A stretch of 33,502 nucleotides of DNA from Bacteroidales bacterium (lineage in GTDB: Bacteria > Bacteroidota > Bacteroidia > Bacteroidales > S143-33), in NCBI GenBank assembly GCA_015489395.1, contig WFZV01000182.1:1-33502 (forward strand). The letters run 5' to 3'. Below are positions 1-9,014 of this stretch, piece after piece (the first letter of the stretch is position 1; the number at the start of each line of letters is the position of its first letter). The notes beneath the pieces were generated by a model, which saw only the letters and a program-made list of their open reading frames with translations, was not told the origin of the DNA and ran no database searches. The position numbers were made by a program, and so were the translations under genes.

Positions 1-2
1 CA

Positions 3-2558
3 ATTGTTATTCCCCCGCCTAATGTTACTGGTGTCTTGCACATGGGACATGTTTTAAACAATACTATCCAGGATATTCTTATACGCCGTGCCAGAATGCA
101 AGGTTACAACGCTCTATGGGTGCCGGGGACTGACCACGCTTCGATTGCTACAGAAGCTAAAGTCGTTAAAAAGCTTAAATCACAGGGCATTGATAAATCG
201 CAGCTTACACGCGAACAGTTTTTAAAACACGCATGGGAATGGACTAAAGAGCATGGAGGCATTATACTTAAACAGCTTCGTAAATTAGGCGCATCTTGCG
301 ATTGGGATAGAACCAACTTTACTCTGGACGAACATTATTACCAGAGCGTTATTAAAGTTTTCGTTGACCTCTACAATAAAGGTTTGATTTATCGCGGTTA
401 TCGTATGGTCAACTGGGACCCGGAAGCTAAAACCACAATTTCTGACGAAGAAGTTATTTACAAAGAAGACCCGGGACATCTGTATTACGTCAAATACCCA
501 ATTCAAGGCGAACCCGACAATTTTATCGTTATTGCAACCACAAGACCTGAAACAATTTTAGCTGATACTGCAATTGCTGTTAATCCCAACGATCCCCGTT
601 ATAAAGAATTTATCGGCAAAACAGCTATTGTGCCACTTGTCAATCGTCCTGTGCCTATTATTGCCGATGAGTACGTTGATCCTGAATTTGGTACAGGCGC
701 TTTGAAAATAACCCCAGCTCATGACCCTAACGACTACGAAATAGGTTTACGTCACAATTTAGAAATTATTGATATTTTCAACGACGATGCTACCCTCAAC
801 GAAAAAGCCCAATTTTTCGTTGGTAAAGACCGCGACGAAGCACGTGAGCTTATGGTTAAGGAGCTTCAGAAATTAGGACTTTTAGAGAAAATCGAAGATT
901 ATACGCATAAAGTCGGACATTCCGAACGTACCGACGCAGTCGTTGAGCCACGTCTGTCAAAGCAATGGTTTTTGCGAATGAAACCTCTATCTGAACCTGC
1001 GCTTAAAGCTGTTATGGAAAATGAAATACGGTTTGTGCCAGAACATTTTAAAAACACCTACCGTCATTGGATGGAAAATATCCGCGACTGGAACATTTCG
1101 CGACAGCTGTGGTGGGGACATCGTATCCCTGCTTATTATATCCGTGGGGATGAAGATAATTTTGTAGTTGCTGAAAATATAGACCAGGCTCTCAAATTGG
1201 CTATTGAAAAGACTGGCGACAAATCGCTTACCAAAGATGACCTTGTGCAGGACCCAGATGTGCTTGATACCTGGTTCTCGTCATGGCTATGGCCTATTGC
1301 AGTGTTTGATGGTATTCGCTATCCCGATAACCCGGACATTAATTATTACTATCCGACAAGCGTTTTAGTCACAGGTCATGATATTTTGTTTTTCTGGGTT
1401 GCCCGTATGATAATGGCAGGTTATCATTATCGTGGAACTTATCCGTTTAAAGATGTTTATTTCACTGGTTTAGTGCGTGATTCATTTGGGCGTAAAATGT
1501 CTAAATCCCTTGGAAATTCGCCTGAACCATTGGAATTGATTAAAAAGTACGGTGCAGATGGCGTAAGATTCGGTATTTTGTCTTGTTCGCCTGCTGGCGG
1601 CGATTTGCTCTATTCTGACGATTTGCCTGAACAGGGGCGTAATTTTGCTAATAAAATCTGGAATGCTTTTCGTCTTGTTTCCATGTGGAAAGTTGACGAA
1701 AATTTGCAGCAGTCAGAAACAAACCGTTTGGCCGTTAAATGGTTCGAAAATAAGCTTAATCAGGTAATCGATTATACGGAGAAATTGTACCAAAATTACA
1801 AACTGGCCGAAATTTTAATGACTCTTTATAGCCTGATTTGGAACGAATTTGCATCGTGGTACCTGGAAATTATTAAGCCCAAATACGACAAGCAACGCGA
1901 TGGAGCCTTTATCGACAGGCAGACGCTTGAGGCAACAAAAGAGTTTTTTGACCGGTTAATGCGGCTTTTGCATCCATTTATGCCATTTATAACCGAAGAA
2001 ATCTGGCAAAGGCTTTATCCTCGTAAAAAAGGCGAAAGTATTGTCGTTGCGCAATATCCTACTGCTGGTGAGTATGATACAAACTTGCTCGAACATTTCG
2101 AAGATATTAAAAAGGCGGTTAGCTCATTGCGAAACCTGCGTAAAGAGTACAACATTAAGAACGATAAACAGCTTACTGTTAAAGTCCGTTCGCTCGAAGG
2201 ACAGTACAATCCGCTTTTTGAGCCTATTATCAAGAAAATGGCTGGTGTAGAAAGGATCGATTTAGTCCAGGAAAAACCGCAGGGAGCCAAAGTTTTTATC
2301 GTAAAAACTACCGAGTACAGCGTCGAATTAGGTGATTTGATCGACATCGAACAGGAATTGCAAAAACTTAAAGAACAATTGGAACATCAACGCCGTTTTT
2401 TGAGCAGTGTTGAGAAAAAGCTTAATAACCCGAATTTTGTCAATAAAGCACCTCAACAGGTTGTACAGCGTGAGCGTGAAAAACAGCAAAGCGCTATGGC
2501 ACGAATTAAAGTCCTTGAGCAACAAATCGAGGAACTTAGTAGTTTGCAAAAATCCTGA
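3..2558 (+). CDS. valS: valyl-tRNA synthetase (5'-truncated by window edge)
   Basis: Reading frame is open from nt 3 (IVIPPPNVTGVLHMGH, class I HIGH-type motif), so the listed ATG at 36 is internal. KMSKS motif ([17 protein letters not shown]) and C-terminal coiled coil are present. Confidence 0.97.
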   Translation: MVIPPPNVTGVLHMGHVLNNTIQDILIRRARMQGYNALWVPGTDHASIATEAKVVKKLKSQGIDKSQLTREQFLKHAWEWTKEHGGIILKQLRKLGASCDWDRTNFTLDEHYYQSVIKVFVDLYNKGLIYRGYRMVNWDPEAKTTISDEEVIYKEDPGHLYYVKYPIQGEPDNFIVIATTRPETILADTAIAVNPNDPRYKEFIGKTAIVPLVNRPVPIIADEYVDPEFGTGALKITPAHDPNDYEIGLRHNLEIIDIFNDDATLNEKAQFFVGKDRDEARELMVKELQKLGLLEKIEDYTHKVGHSERTDAVVEPRLSKQWFLRMKPLSEPALKAVMENEIRFVPEHFKNTYRHWMENIRDWNISRQLWWGHRIPAYYIRGDEDNFVVAENIDQALKLAIEKTGDKSLTKDDLVQDPDVLDTWFSSWLWPIAVFDGIRYPDNPDINYYYPTSVLVTGHDILFFWVARMIMAGYHYRGTYPFKDVYFTGLVRDSFGRKMSKSLGNSPEPLELIKKYGADGVRFGILSCSPAGGDLLYSDDLPEQGRNFANKIWNAFRLVSMWKVDENLQQSETNRLAVKWFENKLNQVIDYTEKLYQNYKLAEILMTLYSLIWNEFASWYLEIIKPKYDKQRDGAFIDRQTLEATKEFFDRLMRLLHPFMPFITEEIWQRLYPRKKGESIVVAQYPTAGEYDTNLLEHFEDIKKAVSSLRNLRKEYNIKNDKQLTVKVRSLEGQYNPLFEPIIKKMAGVERIDLVQEKPQGAKVFIVKTTEYSVELGDLIDIEQELQKLKEQLEHQRRFLSSVEKKLNNPNFVNKAPQQVVQREREKQQSAMARIKVLEQQIEELSSLQKS

Positions 2559-2749
2559 TTTTTAGCCGATTGCCATTACCATGCGACAAATTTTGATTTT
2601 GCTTTTTACTGCGCATGGAACGTACTTGCTATGGTGCTATATCCCGTGAATGAGCAGATTTATACGAAAAAGTAAACCAATCGACTAAATTCGCTGCTGC
2701 CGAGATACACTGGCTTTTGATTCCAGTAACCGGAAGATGTACAAAAAGG

Positions 2750-2780
2750 AAATGCGGCGGAGCTGACCTCCGCCGCATTT
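2750..2780. terminator. perfect 13-bp GC-rich hairpin, likely bidirectional intrinsic terminator between convergent valS and M3 peptidase
   Basis: aaatgcggcggag-ctgac-ctccgccgcattt, followed by cgccgttttt on the + strand. Confidence 0.75.
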
Positions 2781-2952
2781 CGCCGTTTTTAGCCGAATAC
2801 GTTGTTAACCTGTGAGATTTTTACAGGATTTTTACGCAATAAATACGAACAATTAGCTGCAAAACAGTGTTTTATGTCTGTCGACACAAAAACAGTTTAT
2901 AATCGAATAGTCGTTGATTTTGCGCTGATAGACTTTGTACTGTAAGTAAATG

Positions 2953-5082
2953 TTATTTTACAAATCCGCGCGCACGCAGCAAAGCATCGACTTTCGGCGG
3001 CCTTCCACGGAATTGAACGTAAAGCTTCATAGGGTCTTGCGAGCCGCCTTGCGATAAAAGATGCCGTAATTTTTGCGCTAATTCTGGATTAAACAGTCCC
3101 TTTTGACGGAAATAGTCAAAAGCATCCTGTACAATGACATCAGCCCAGAGGTACGAGTAATAGCCAGCGCTATAGCCGCCTGAAAAAATGTGATTAAAGT
3201 ACGTACTACGGTAACGCTCAACAATTTGCGGAATTAGATGGATTTTTTGCATGGATTTTTTTTCGAATTTATTGACGTCGTAATTTTTGTTTGTTTTTAC
3301 CGTATGCCAGTCCATGTCCAGATATGCCGCAGCCATGTATTCGACAGTAGCAAAACCCTGGTTAAAGTATTTTGATGAGTCGATTTTTCGGATTAATTCT
3401 TCCGGGATGAGCCGTCCGGTTTTATAGTGCTTGGCATAAACGCGCATAACCTGAGGACTCACAGCCCACTCTTCCATTAATTGCGATGGAAATTCGACAA
3501 AGTCCAATGGAACGTTTGTCCCTGATATTGAGCGACAATGCACATTGCTTAGTAATTCATGCAAAGCATGGCCGAATTCGTGGAACAGCGTACGGACTTC
3601 TTCTAAACTTAGTAATGACGGTTGCTGCTTTGTGGGTGGCGTAAAATTGCAAACTATCGAAACAATCGGTATTACGCGATGTCCATTTTTGTAGTATTGA
3701 GGTCTAAACGTTGTTGTCCATGCGCCGCCACGTTTGTTTGCGCGAGGGAAAAAGTCCAGATAAAGTATGCCGATAATAGAGTCAGTACCCTGCCAAACTT
3801 CGTAAGCTTCCACGTCGGGTGCATAAACTGGAATATTTTTAGCTTTTCTGAAAGTCAGTCCGTAGAGACGGTTTGCTGTATAAAAAACGCCTTTTTCGAG
3901 AACGTTATTAAGTGAAAAATAAGGTCTTAGCTGGTTTTCGTCTAAGTTATATTTCTTTTGACGGATTTTTTCTGCGTAAAACCACCAGTCCCAGGGTTGT
4001 AATTTAAAGGTATCGCCCTGGCTGTAAATGATTTGTTGAAGTTGGTTAGCTTCTTTTTTAGCAGCAGGAAGAGCTTTCGCCCAGACCTGGTCTAACATTT
4101 TGTAAACATTGTCCGGGTTTTTAGCCATGCGGTCTTGAAGTTTGTAATCTGCCCAGGTTTTAAATCTTAATAGCCTGGCTTTTTGTAAACGCAGATTGAC
4201 GATTTGGTTTACAATGGCTTTGTTGTCTAAAGAGTCGTTATGATCGCCTTTGGTTATGTATGCTTTGAAAATTTGTTCTCTAAGGTTTCGGTTTTTGCAG
4301 TAAGTCAGGAAAGGTGTAATCATTGAGCGGTTAATTTTAAAGTACCATTTTCCGCTGTCGCCGTGTTCTTTTGCTATTTCTGCAGCTTGTTGTATCAAGT
4401 TTTCCGGTAGTCCGTCGAGGTCTTTGGGATTATCGATGATTAAGTTATATCGGTTGACTTCTTGCAGAACGTTGTTTCCGAATTTGAGCGAAAGCACAGA
4501 CAGTTTTTTGTTAATTTTTCGAAGTTTTCTTTTATCGGCTTTTGATAGTAATGCTCCATGGTTGATGAACTGTCTGTAAGTTTTTTCTAAAAGCATGGAG
4601 TCTTCGGTATTCAGATGTAGTCTCTGTCGTTTTTGGTAAACAGCCATAACGCGGCGGAAAAGCTTCTGGTTCATGTAAATCTTGTCATAGTGAGCTGTGA
4701 GTAAAGGCGAAATTTTTTCTGCGATTTTTTGTAATTCTGGACTGGTAGCTGCTTCGTTAAGGTTGAAGAAAATGTTTGAAATGTTCTCCAGGATAGTTCC
4801 GCTTTGGTCTAAGGCTTTAATTGTGTTGTCGAAATTAGGTTCGTGCAAATTATGGATGATGCGGTTTATTTCGCGTTTATGTTGTTTAATTGCGTATTTA
4901 AAAGCAGGCAAAAAATATTTTGGTTTTATTTTGTCAAAAGGCGGAACACCGTACGGCGTGTCATAATATTCAGCGATAAGAGGATTTTTGTGCATTTTTC
5001 GTTTATTTTCGTATTTATGGCAAGCCAGACCTATAAGCAGTAATAAAAAGACAAATAGGGTGATTTGTAGAATTTTTTTCAT
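2953..5082 (-). CDS. M3 family (oligopeptidase/Dcp-like) metallopeptidase, predicted lipoprotein
   Basis: Zinc motif LFHEFGHALHELLS (HExxH). N-terminus MKKILQITLFVFLLLLIGLAC looks like a lipobox. Full-length M3 architecture. Confidence 0.93.
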   Translation of the reverse strand: MKKILQITLFVFLLLLIGLACHKYENKRKMHKNPLIAEYYDTPYGVPPFDKIKPKYFLPAFKYAIKQHKREINRIIHNLHEPNFDNTIKALDQSGTILENISNIFFNLNEAATSPELQKIAEKISPLLTAHYDKIYMNQKLFRRVMAVYQKRQRLHLNTEDSMLLEKTYRQFINHGALLSKADKRKLRKINKKLSVLSLKFGNNVLQEVNRYNLIIDNPKDLDGLPENLIQQAAEIAKEHGDSGKWYFKINRSMITPFLTYCKNRNLREQIFKAYITKGDHNDSLDNKAIVNQIVNLRLQKARLLRFKTWADYKLQDRMAKNPDNVYKMLDQVWAKALPAAKKEANQLQQIIYSQGDTFKLQPWDWWFYAEKIRQKKYNLDENQLRPYFSLNNVLEKGVFYTANRLYGLTFRKAKNIPVYAPDVEAYEVWQGTDSIIGILYLDFFPRANKRGGAWTTTFRPQYYKNGHRVIPIVSIVCNFTPPTKQQPSLLSLEEVRTLFHEFGHALHELLSNVHCRSISGTNVPLDFVEFPSQLMEEWAVSPQVMRVYAKHYKTGRLIPEELIRKIDSSKYFNQGFATVEYMAAAYLDMDWHTVKTNKNYDVNKFEKKSMQKIHLIPQIVERYRSTYFNHIFSGGYSAGYYSYLWADVIVQDAFDYFRQKGLFNPELAQKLRHLLSQGGSQDPMKLYVQFRGRPPKVDALLRARGFVK

Positions 5083-5111
5083 TGGAGGTGTTTTTATGGG
5101 TTTGCTGGAAA

Positions 5112-5960
5112 TTACTGAAAACTTTTGTTAGTTAAAAAATATTTCTGGATTTGTTGGGCATAGTTTTGCGTTTCATTCCAATCTTGAGAGTAAAAATCTT
5201 TTATTTCGTCCAATTGTTGTTGAGGGATAAGAGGTTGGGAATCGATTAAAAAGTCAGGGATTAATTTGGCAGCATAAAGGATAGGGTATCTGGGCAGCAT
5301 CTGTCCTAATCGCTGAAAGAAGCGGTGTAGTCGGTGGTCGTCGTCGTATTTGATAAGTTTAACGCCAAAAAATAGTCCGATTTTTTTCATTACCTTAAGC
5401 TGCTTTTCGTTGTAAGAAGTGTGTTTGGGTTTGAGGTTAATTTTGTTTAAATCTACCTGTGCGTCTAAAAATAGCGCTAATTTTCGCAAAAATTTTAGAG
5501 GATTATTGGCAAGTTCGTCGTAAAGCAGGACGAATGGCGGATTTTTCATGTGTTGTTCAACGAAATGGATTTTAGACATATAAAAACCATCTTTAATCTT
5601 AAAAATTCCACCATCATGCTTTAAATCAATAAAGTCCGAAAAACTGCCGCGAAAACCGTTTTTGACGTATCGCTTATATTCTGATTTGAACCATTGGTCC
5701 TGACGACGAAAAACTATGATTACCTGCGTATGTGGTGCAAATTTTGACCATCGCAAAATTTCTTGTTCAAACTGGATATCATATTCCTGACTTACTAAAT
5801 ATCGCGGGTAATTAGTGCTTTGGATAATTTTTTGGCTTTTGTGGTACTTTGGCTTTGGAATATAGTATAGGCCTTTAAGCCTGGGAAAAAATTTATTTTG
5901 TAAAAACTTTGTACCTGTTTTAGCTAAGCCAGTATGCAGAAAAATTTGTTTTTCAGACAT
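5112..5960 (-). CDS. sulfotransferase-like protein
   Basis: N-terminal HTGLAKTGTKFLQ resembles the PAPS 5'-phosphosulfate-binding loop; VIIVFRRQDQWFKSEYKRY resembles the 3'-phosphate-binding motif. MSEKQ start (5960) is preferred over the ORF-track start (5996), which overlaps cysS. Confidence 0.7.
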   Translation of the reverse strand: MSEKQIFLHTGLAKTGTKFLQNKFFPRLKGLYYIPKPKYHKSQKIIQSTNYPRYLVSQEYDIQFEQEILRWSKFAPHTQVIIVFRRQDQWFKSEYKRYVKNGFRGSFSDFIDLKHDGGIFKIKDGFYMSKIHFVEQHMKNPPFVLLYDELANNPLKFLRKLALFLDAQVDLNKINLKPKHTSYNEKQLKVMKKIGLFFGVKLIKYDDDHRLHRFFQRLGQMLPRYPILYAAKLIPDFLIDSQPLIPQQQLDEIKDFYSQDWNETQNYAQQIQKYFLTNKSFQ

Positions 5961-5970
5961 TTGCCAGTTT

Positions 5971-7452
5971 TTATACGAATTCCCATTCAAAACCATCGCG
6001 AGTGTCTTTCACTCTAATGCCTAATTTGCTCAATTCTTCACGGATTTTATCAGCTGTTTCGTAATCTTTGCGTTTTTTAGCTTCAAGACGGAGCGTTAGG
6101 ATTAAATCTACCAGCTTATTGACTATTTGGCTGGTTTCTGTTTCTTGAAATTCTAAGCCTAAAATGTCAAACACAACCGTATGGAAAAAGTCCTTGACCT
6201 TTTCTAAATCAGAAGCTGATATCTGGGCTTTTTTATCGTGGATTAAATTCAAAAGCTTAACAGCTTCGAAAAGCTGTGCTATTACCACAGGTGTGTTAAA
6301 GTCATCGTTCAAAGCATCAAAAGTATTTTCGATAATTTTTGAGAAATCAACAGTTGATTTGTCGCCAGGCTCAAGTTTATCGATTAGTCGTACAGCGTTC
6401 ATAAGGCGTTTGTATCCTTTTTCAGCTGCTTCGAGTGCTTGTTGCGAAAAATCAAGCGGGCTGCGGTAATGTGCTTGCAATATGAAAAACCTTACCACCT
6501 GCGGATTAAACGTGCGGTTAAGCGGCAAAGTACGGCCGTCTTCAGGCTGCTCGCCGTCAAACAGTTCGTAAAGTGTTATGAAATTGCCCAGAGATTTACT
6601 CATTTTTTGGCCGTTGATGGTCACCAGGTTGTTGTGCATCCAATATTTAACAGGTTCTTTGCCGTTTGCAGCTACAGACTGGGCTATTTCGCTTTCATGG
6701 TGCGGAAATTGCAAGTCCAGACCACCGCCGTGAATATCAAATTGTTCGCCTAAATATTTTGTACTCATGACCGAGCATTCGAGGTGCCAGCCAGGAAAGC
6801 CTTCGCTCCATTTAGTTTTCCACCGCATAATATGGCGCGGGTCTGCTTTTTTCCACAGGGCAAAGTCAAAAGGATGCCGTTTCTCGCTTGTGCCTTGTAG
6901 CTCGCGGCTTTCTGCAATTAAATCTTCAAGCCGTTTGCCGGATAGTTTGCCGTAATTGTACTGTTTAGCGTATTTTTCCAGGTCAAAATATACCGAGCCA
7001 TTGCTTATGTAAGCATAGCCATTTGCTAAGATTTTTTCGACCATTTCGATTTGCTCAGGTATATGTCCGCTAGCCAGAGGTTGAATCGATGGCGGTAAAA
7101 CATTCATTCGCCGCATAGCTTCATTGTATCGGCGTGTGTAGTAATTGGCTATTTCCATGGGTTCCAATTGCGCTAAGCGTGCTTTTTTCGCGATTTTGTC
7201 TTCGCCTTCATCTGCATCGTTTTCAAGATGTCCAACATCTGTGATATTGCTAACATAGCGGACTTTGTAACCTAAATGTTTTAAGTATCTGAAAACTATA
7301 TCGAATGTAACAGCTGCTCGTGCATGTCCCAGATGAGGGTCACCGTAAACTGTAGGTCCACAAACATACATGCCTACAAACGGTGGATGGAGTGGTTCAA
7401 ATTTTTCTTTTTTTCGTGTCAAAGAATTGTAAACATGCAGTTCTGATGCCAT
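5971..7452 (-). CDS. cysS: cysteinyl-tRNA synthetase
   Basis: [21 protein letters not shown] (HIGH), [18 protein letters not shown] and KMSKSLGNF motifs. Start set at [16 protein letters not shown] (7452) rather than 7584. Confidence 0.96.
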   Translation of the reverse strand: MASELHVYNSLTRKKEKFEPLHPPFVGMYVCGPTVYGDPHLGHARAAVTFDIVFRYLKHLGYKVRYVSNITDVGHLENDADEGEDKIAKKARLAQLEPMEIANYYTRRYNEAMRRMNVLPPSIQPLASGHIPEQIEMVEKILANGYAYISNGSVYFDLEKYAKQYNYGKLSGKRLEDLIAESRELQGTSEKRHPFDFALWKKADPRHIMRWKTKWSEGFPGWHLECSVMSTKYLGEQFDIHGGGLDLQFPHHESEIAQSVAANGKEPVKYWMHNNLVTINGQKMSKSLGNFITLYELFDGEQPEDGRTLPLNRTFNPQVVRFFILQAHYRSPLDFSQQALEAAEKGYKRLMNAVRLIDKLEPGDKSTVDFSKIIENTFDALNDDFNTPVVIAQLFEAVKLLNLIHDKKAQISASDLEKVKDFFHTVVFDILGLEFQETETSQIVNKLVDLILTLRLEAKKRKDYETADKIREELSKLGIRVKDTRDGFEWEFV

Positions 7453-7480
7453 AAATCGTAAAATTTTCTTCAATTTGTGC

Positions 7481-7488
7481 CAAAGATA
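7481..7488 (-). promoter_or_regulatory. candidate Bacteroidetes -7 element for cysS (TATCTTTG)
   Basis: Reverse complement of caaagata matches TAnnTTTG, 28 nt upstream of the preferred cysS ATG. No clear -33 TTTG seen. Confidence 0.4.
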
Positions 7489-7568
7489 ACAATTTTTAGC
7501 GATATAGGATTTAAATTTTCTGGCTTTACTCTTAAAAAAATTAACCTTTAATGTAAATTTTTGAATAA

Positions 7569-7602
7569 TTTGACCATAATCCAAATTAGTTTATTATTTT
7601 TG
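7569..7602 (+). promoter_or_regulatory. candidate Bacteroidetes promoter for dnaN (TTTG-N22-TATTTTTG)
   Basis: TTTG at 7569-7572 and TATTTTTG at 7595-7602, 27 nt upstream of the dnaN ATG; fits the TTTG/TAnnTTTG consensus with slightly long spacing. Confidence 0.5.
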
Positions 7603-7629
7603 TACAGTAAAAATTAAAAATTTCTGACA

Positions 7630-8763
7630 ATGAAATTTATAGTATCCCGAAGCGACTTATTCCCATCATTACAGCTTGTCAACAAGGTTATTCCTTCCAA
7701 GAGTACTTATCCGATGTTAGATAATTTCAAATTCGAATTGACTGGCAATACATTGACAATAACAGGTACAGACCTGCAGACAACAATAATTTGCAATATT
7801 GAAGTTGACAATGCCGAAGGCGAGGGAGCTGTTGCTATTGCAGCAAGGAGACTATTAGATGTATTGAAAGAATTTTCTGACCAGCCATTGGTTTTCGAAG
7901 TTGATGACGAGACTAAAAACGTGACAATTCTCACACAGACAGGTAAATACAACATTGGTTCATATAGCACAGAAGATTATCCTGAACCAGCAGAAATCGA
8001 TGAAAATGAGGCAGTTTCTTTTAATATTAAGAGCGATGTTTTAGACCGGGCTATTAATAAAACCATTTTTGCTGTTTCTCAAGACGATATGCAGCCTGTA
8101 ATGAGTGGCATTTTGTTTGAATTACACCCTGACAATATAACTTTTGTAGCTTCTGATGGTCATAAATTGGTTCGTTACCGCCGTACTGATTTTTCAGCAG
8201 ACCAGGACAGCGAATTTATTTTGCCTAAAAAGCCTGCAGATTTATTACGTTCTATTTTGGGTAAAGAAGAGCAAGATGTTAAAGTCGTTTTCAATGAACG
8301 CAATGCCCAGTTTATTATCGGCAATTATACCATTGTTAGTCGTTTGATAGATGGTAAATTCCCTAATTACCAGGCGGTTATACCGACTGACAATCCAAAT
8401 AAATTGGTTGTTGACCGTGTTGAATTTTTCAATGCTATCCGCAGGGTTTCGATATTCTCAAGTGAAGCAAGTAAACTGGTTAAATTCGAAATTTCAGATA
8501 ATCAGGTTAAAATCACTGCACAGGATATTGACTTTTCTGTTTCTGCTGAGGAAGTTTTACCTGCGCAATATGAAGGTGAACCAATGAAAATTGGCTTTAA
8601 ATCAACGTTTATCCTTGAAATTTTGCAAAATATTGACAGTGGCGATATTCGGTTGGAAATGTCTGATCCTACCCGTGCTGCACTTATTCTGCCAACAGAG
8701 AAATTGGACGAAAACGAAGACGAACTTATGCTTTTGATGCCAATGATGTTGGACGAAGAATAA
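7630..8763 (+). CDS. dnaN: DNA polymerase III beta subunit (sliding clamp)
   Basis: MKFIVSRSDLFPSLQLVNKVIPSKSTYPMLDNFKFEL start, three-domain clamp length (377 aa), SDGHKLVRYR motif, C-terminal LILPTEKL..MLLMPMML. Confidence 0.97.
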   Translation: MKFIVSRSDLFPSLQLVNKVIPSKSTYPMLDNFKFELTGNTLTITGTDLQTTIICNIEVDNAEGEGAVAIAARRLLDVLKEFSDQPLVFEVDDETKNVTILTQTGKYNIGSYSTEDYPEPAEIDENEAVSFNIKSDVLDRAINKTIFAVSQDDMQPVMSGILFELHPDNITFVASDGHKLVRYRRTDFSADQDSEFILPKKPADLLRSILGKEEQDVKVVFNERNAQFIIGNYTIVSRLIDGKFPNYQAVIPTDNPNKLVVDRVEFFNAIRRVSIFSSEASKLVKFEISDNQVKITAQDIDFSVSAEEVLPAQYEGEPMKIGFKSTFILEILQNIDSGDIRLEMSDPTRAALILPTEKLDENEDELMLLMPMMLDEE

Positions 8764-8856
8764 TATTTTACGTGTTTGGGTTAAACAGTTTTTACGTAGA
8801 AAATTTTTGTGCGTAAGAAAAAAGCTCTAAAAGCAAAAATAAAAATGATCGCACTG

Positions 8857-8889
8857 AGACGGCTGCAAGGCAATGCCTTGCAGCCGTCT
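8857..8889 (+). terminator. perfect GC-rich hairpin downstream of dnaN, likely intrinsic terminator
   Basis: agacggctgcaaggc-aat-gccttgcagccgtct followed by ttcgttcttt. Confidence 0.7.
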
Positions 8890-9014
8890 TTCGTTCTTTG
8901 CTGCACCTGCCCGCCAAAAGTTAATAAACTTAAAATATGACAAAAGCCTGTAAGATTTGCCCTTTTGTTTTGTTTAATTTATTGCAAAAAAACTTTGTCA
9001 AAATCACTACGAAT

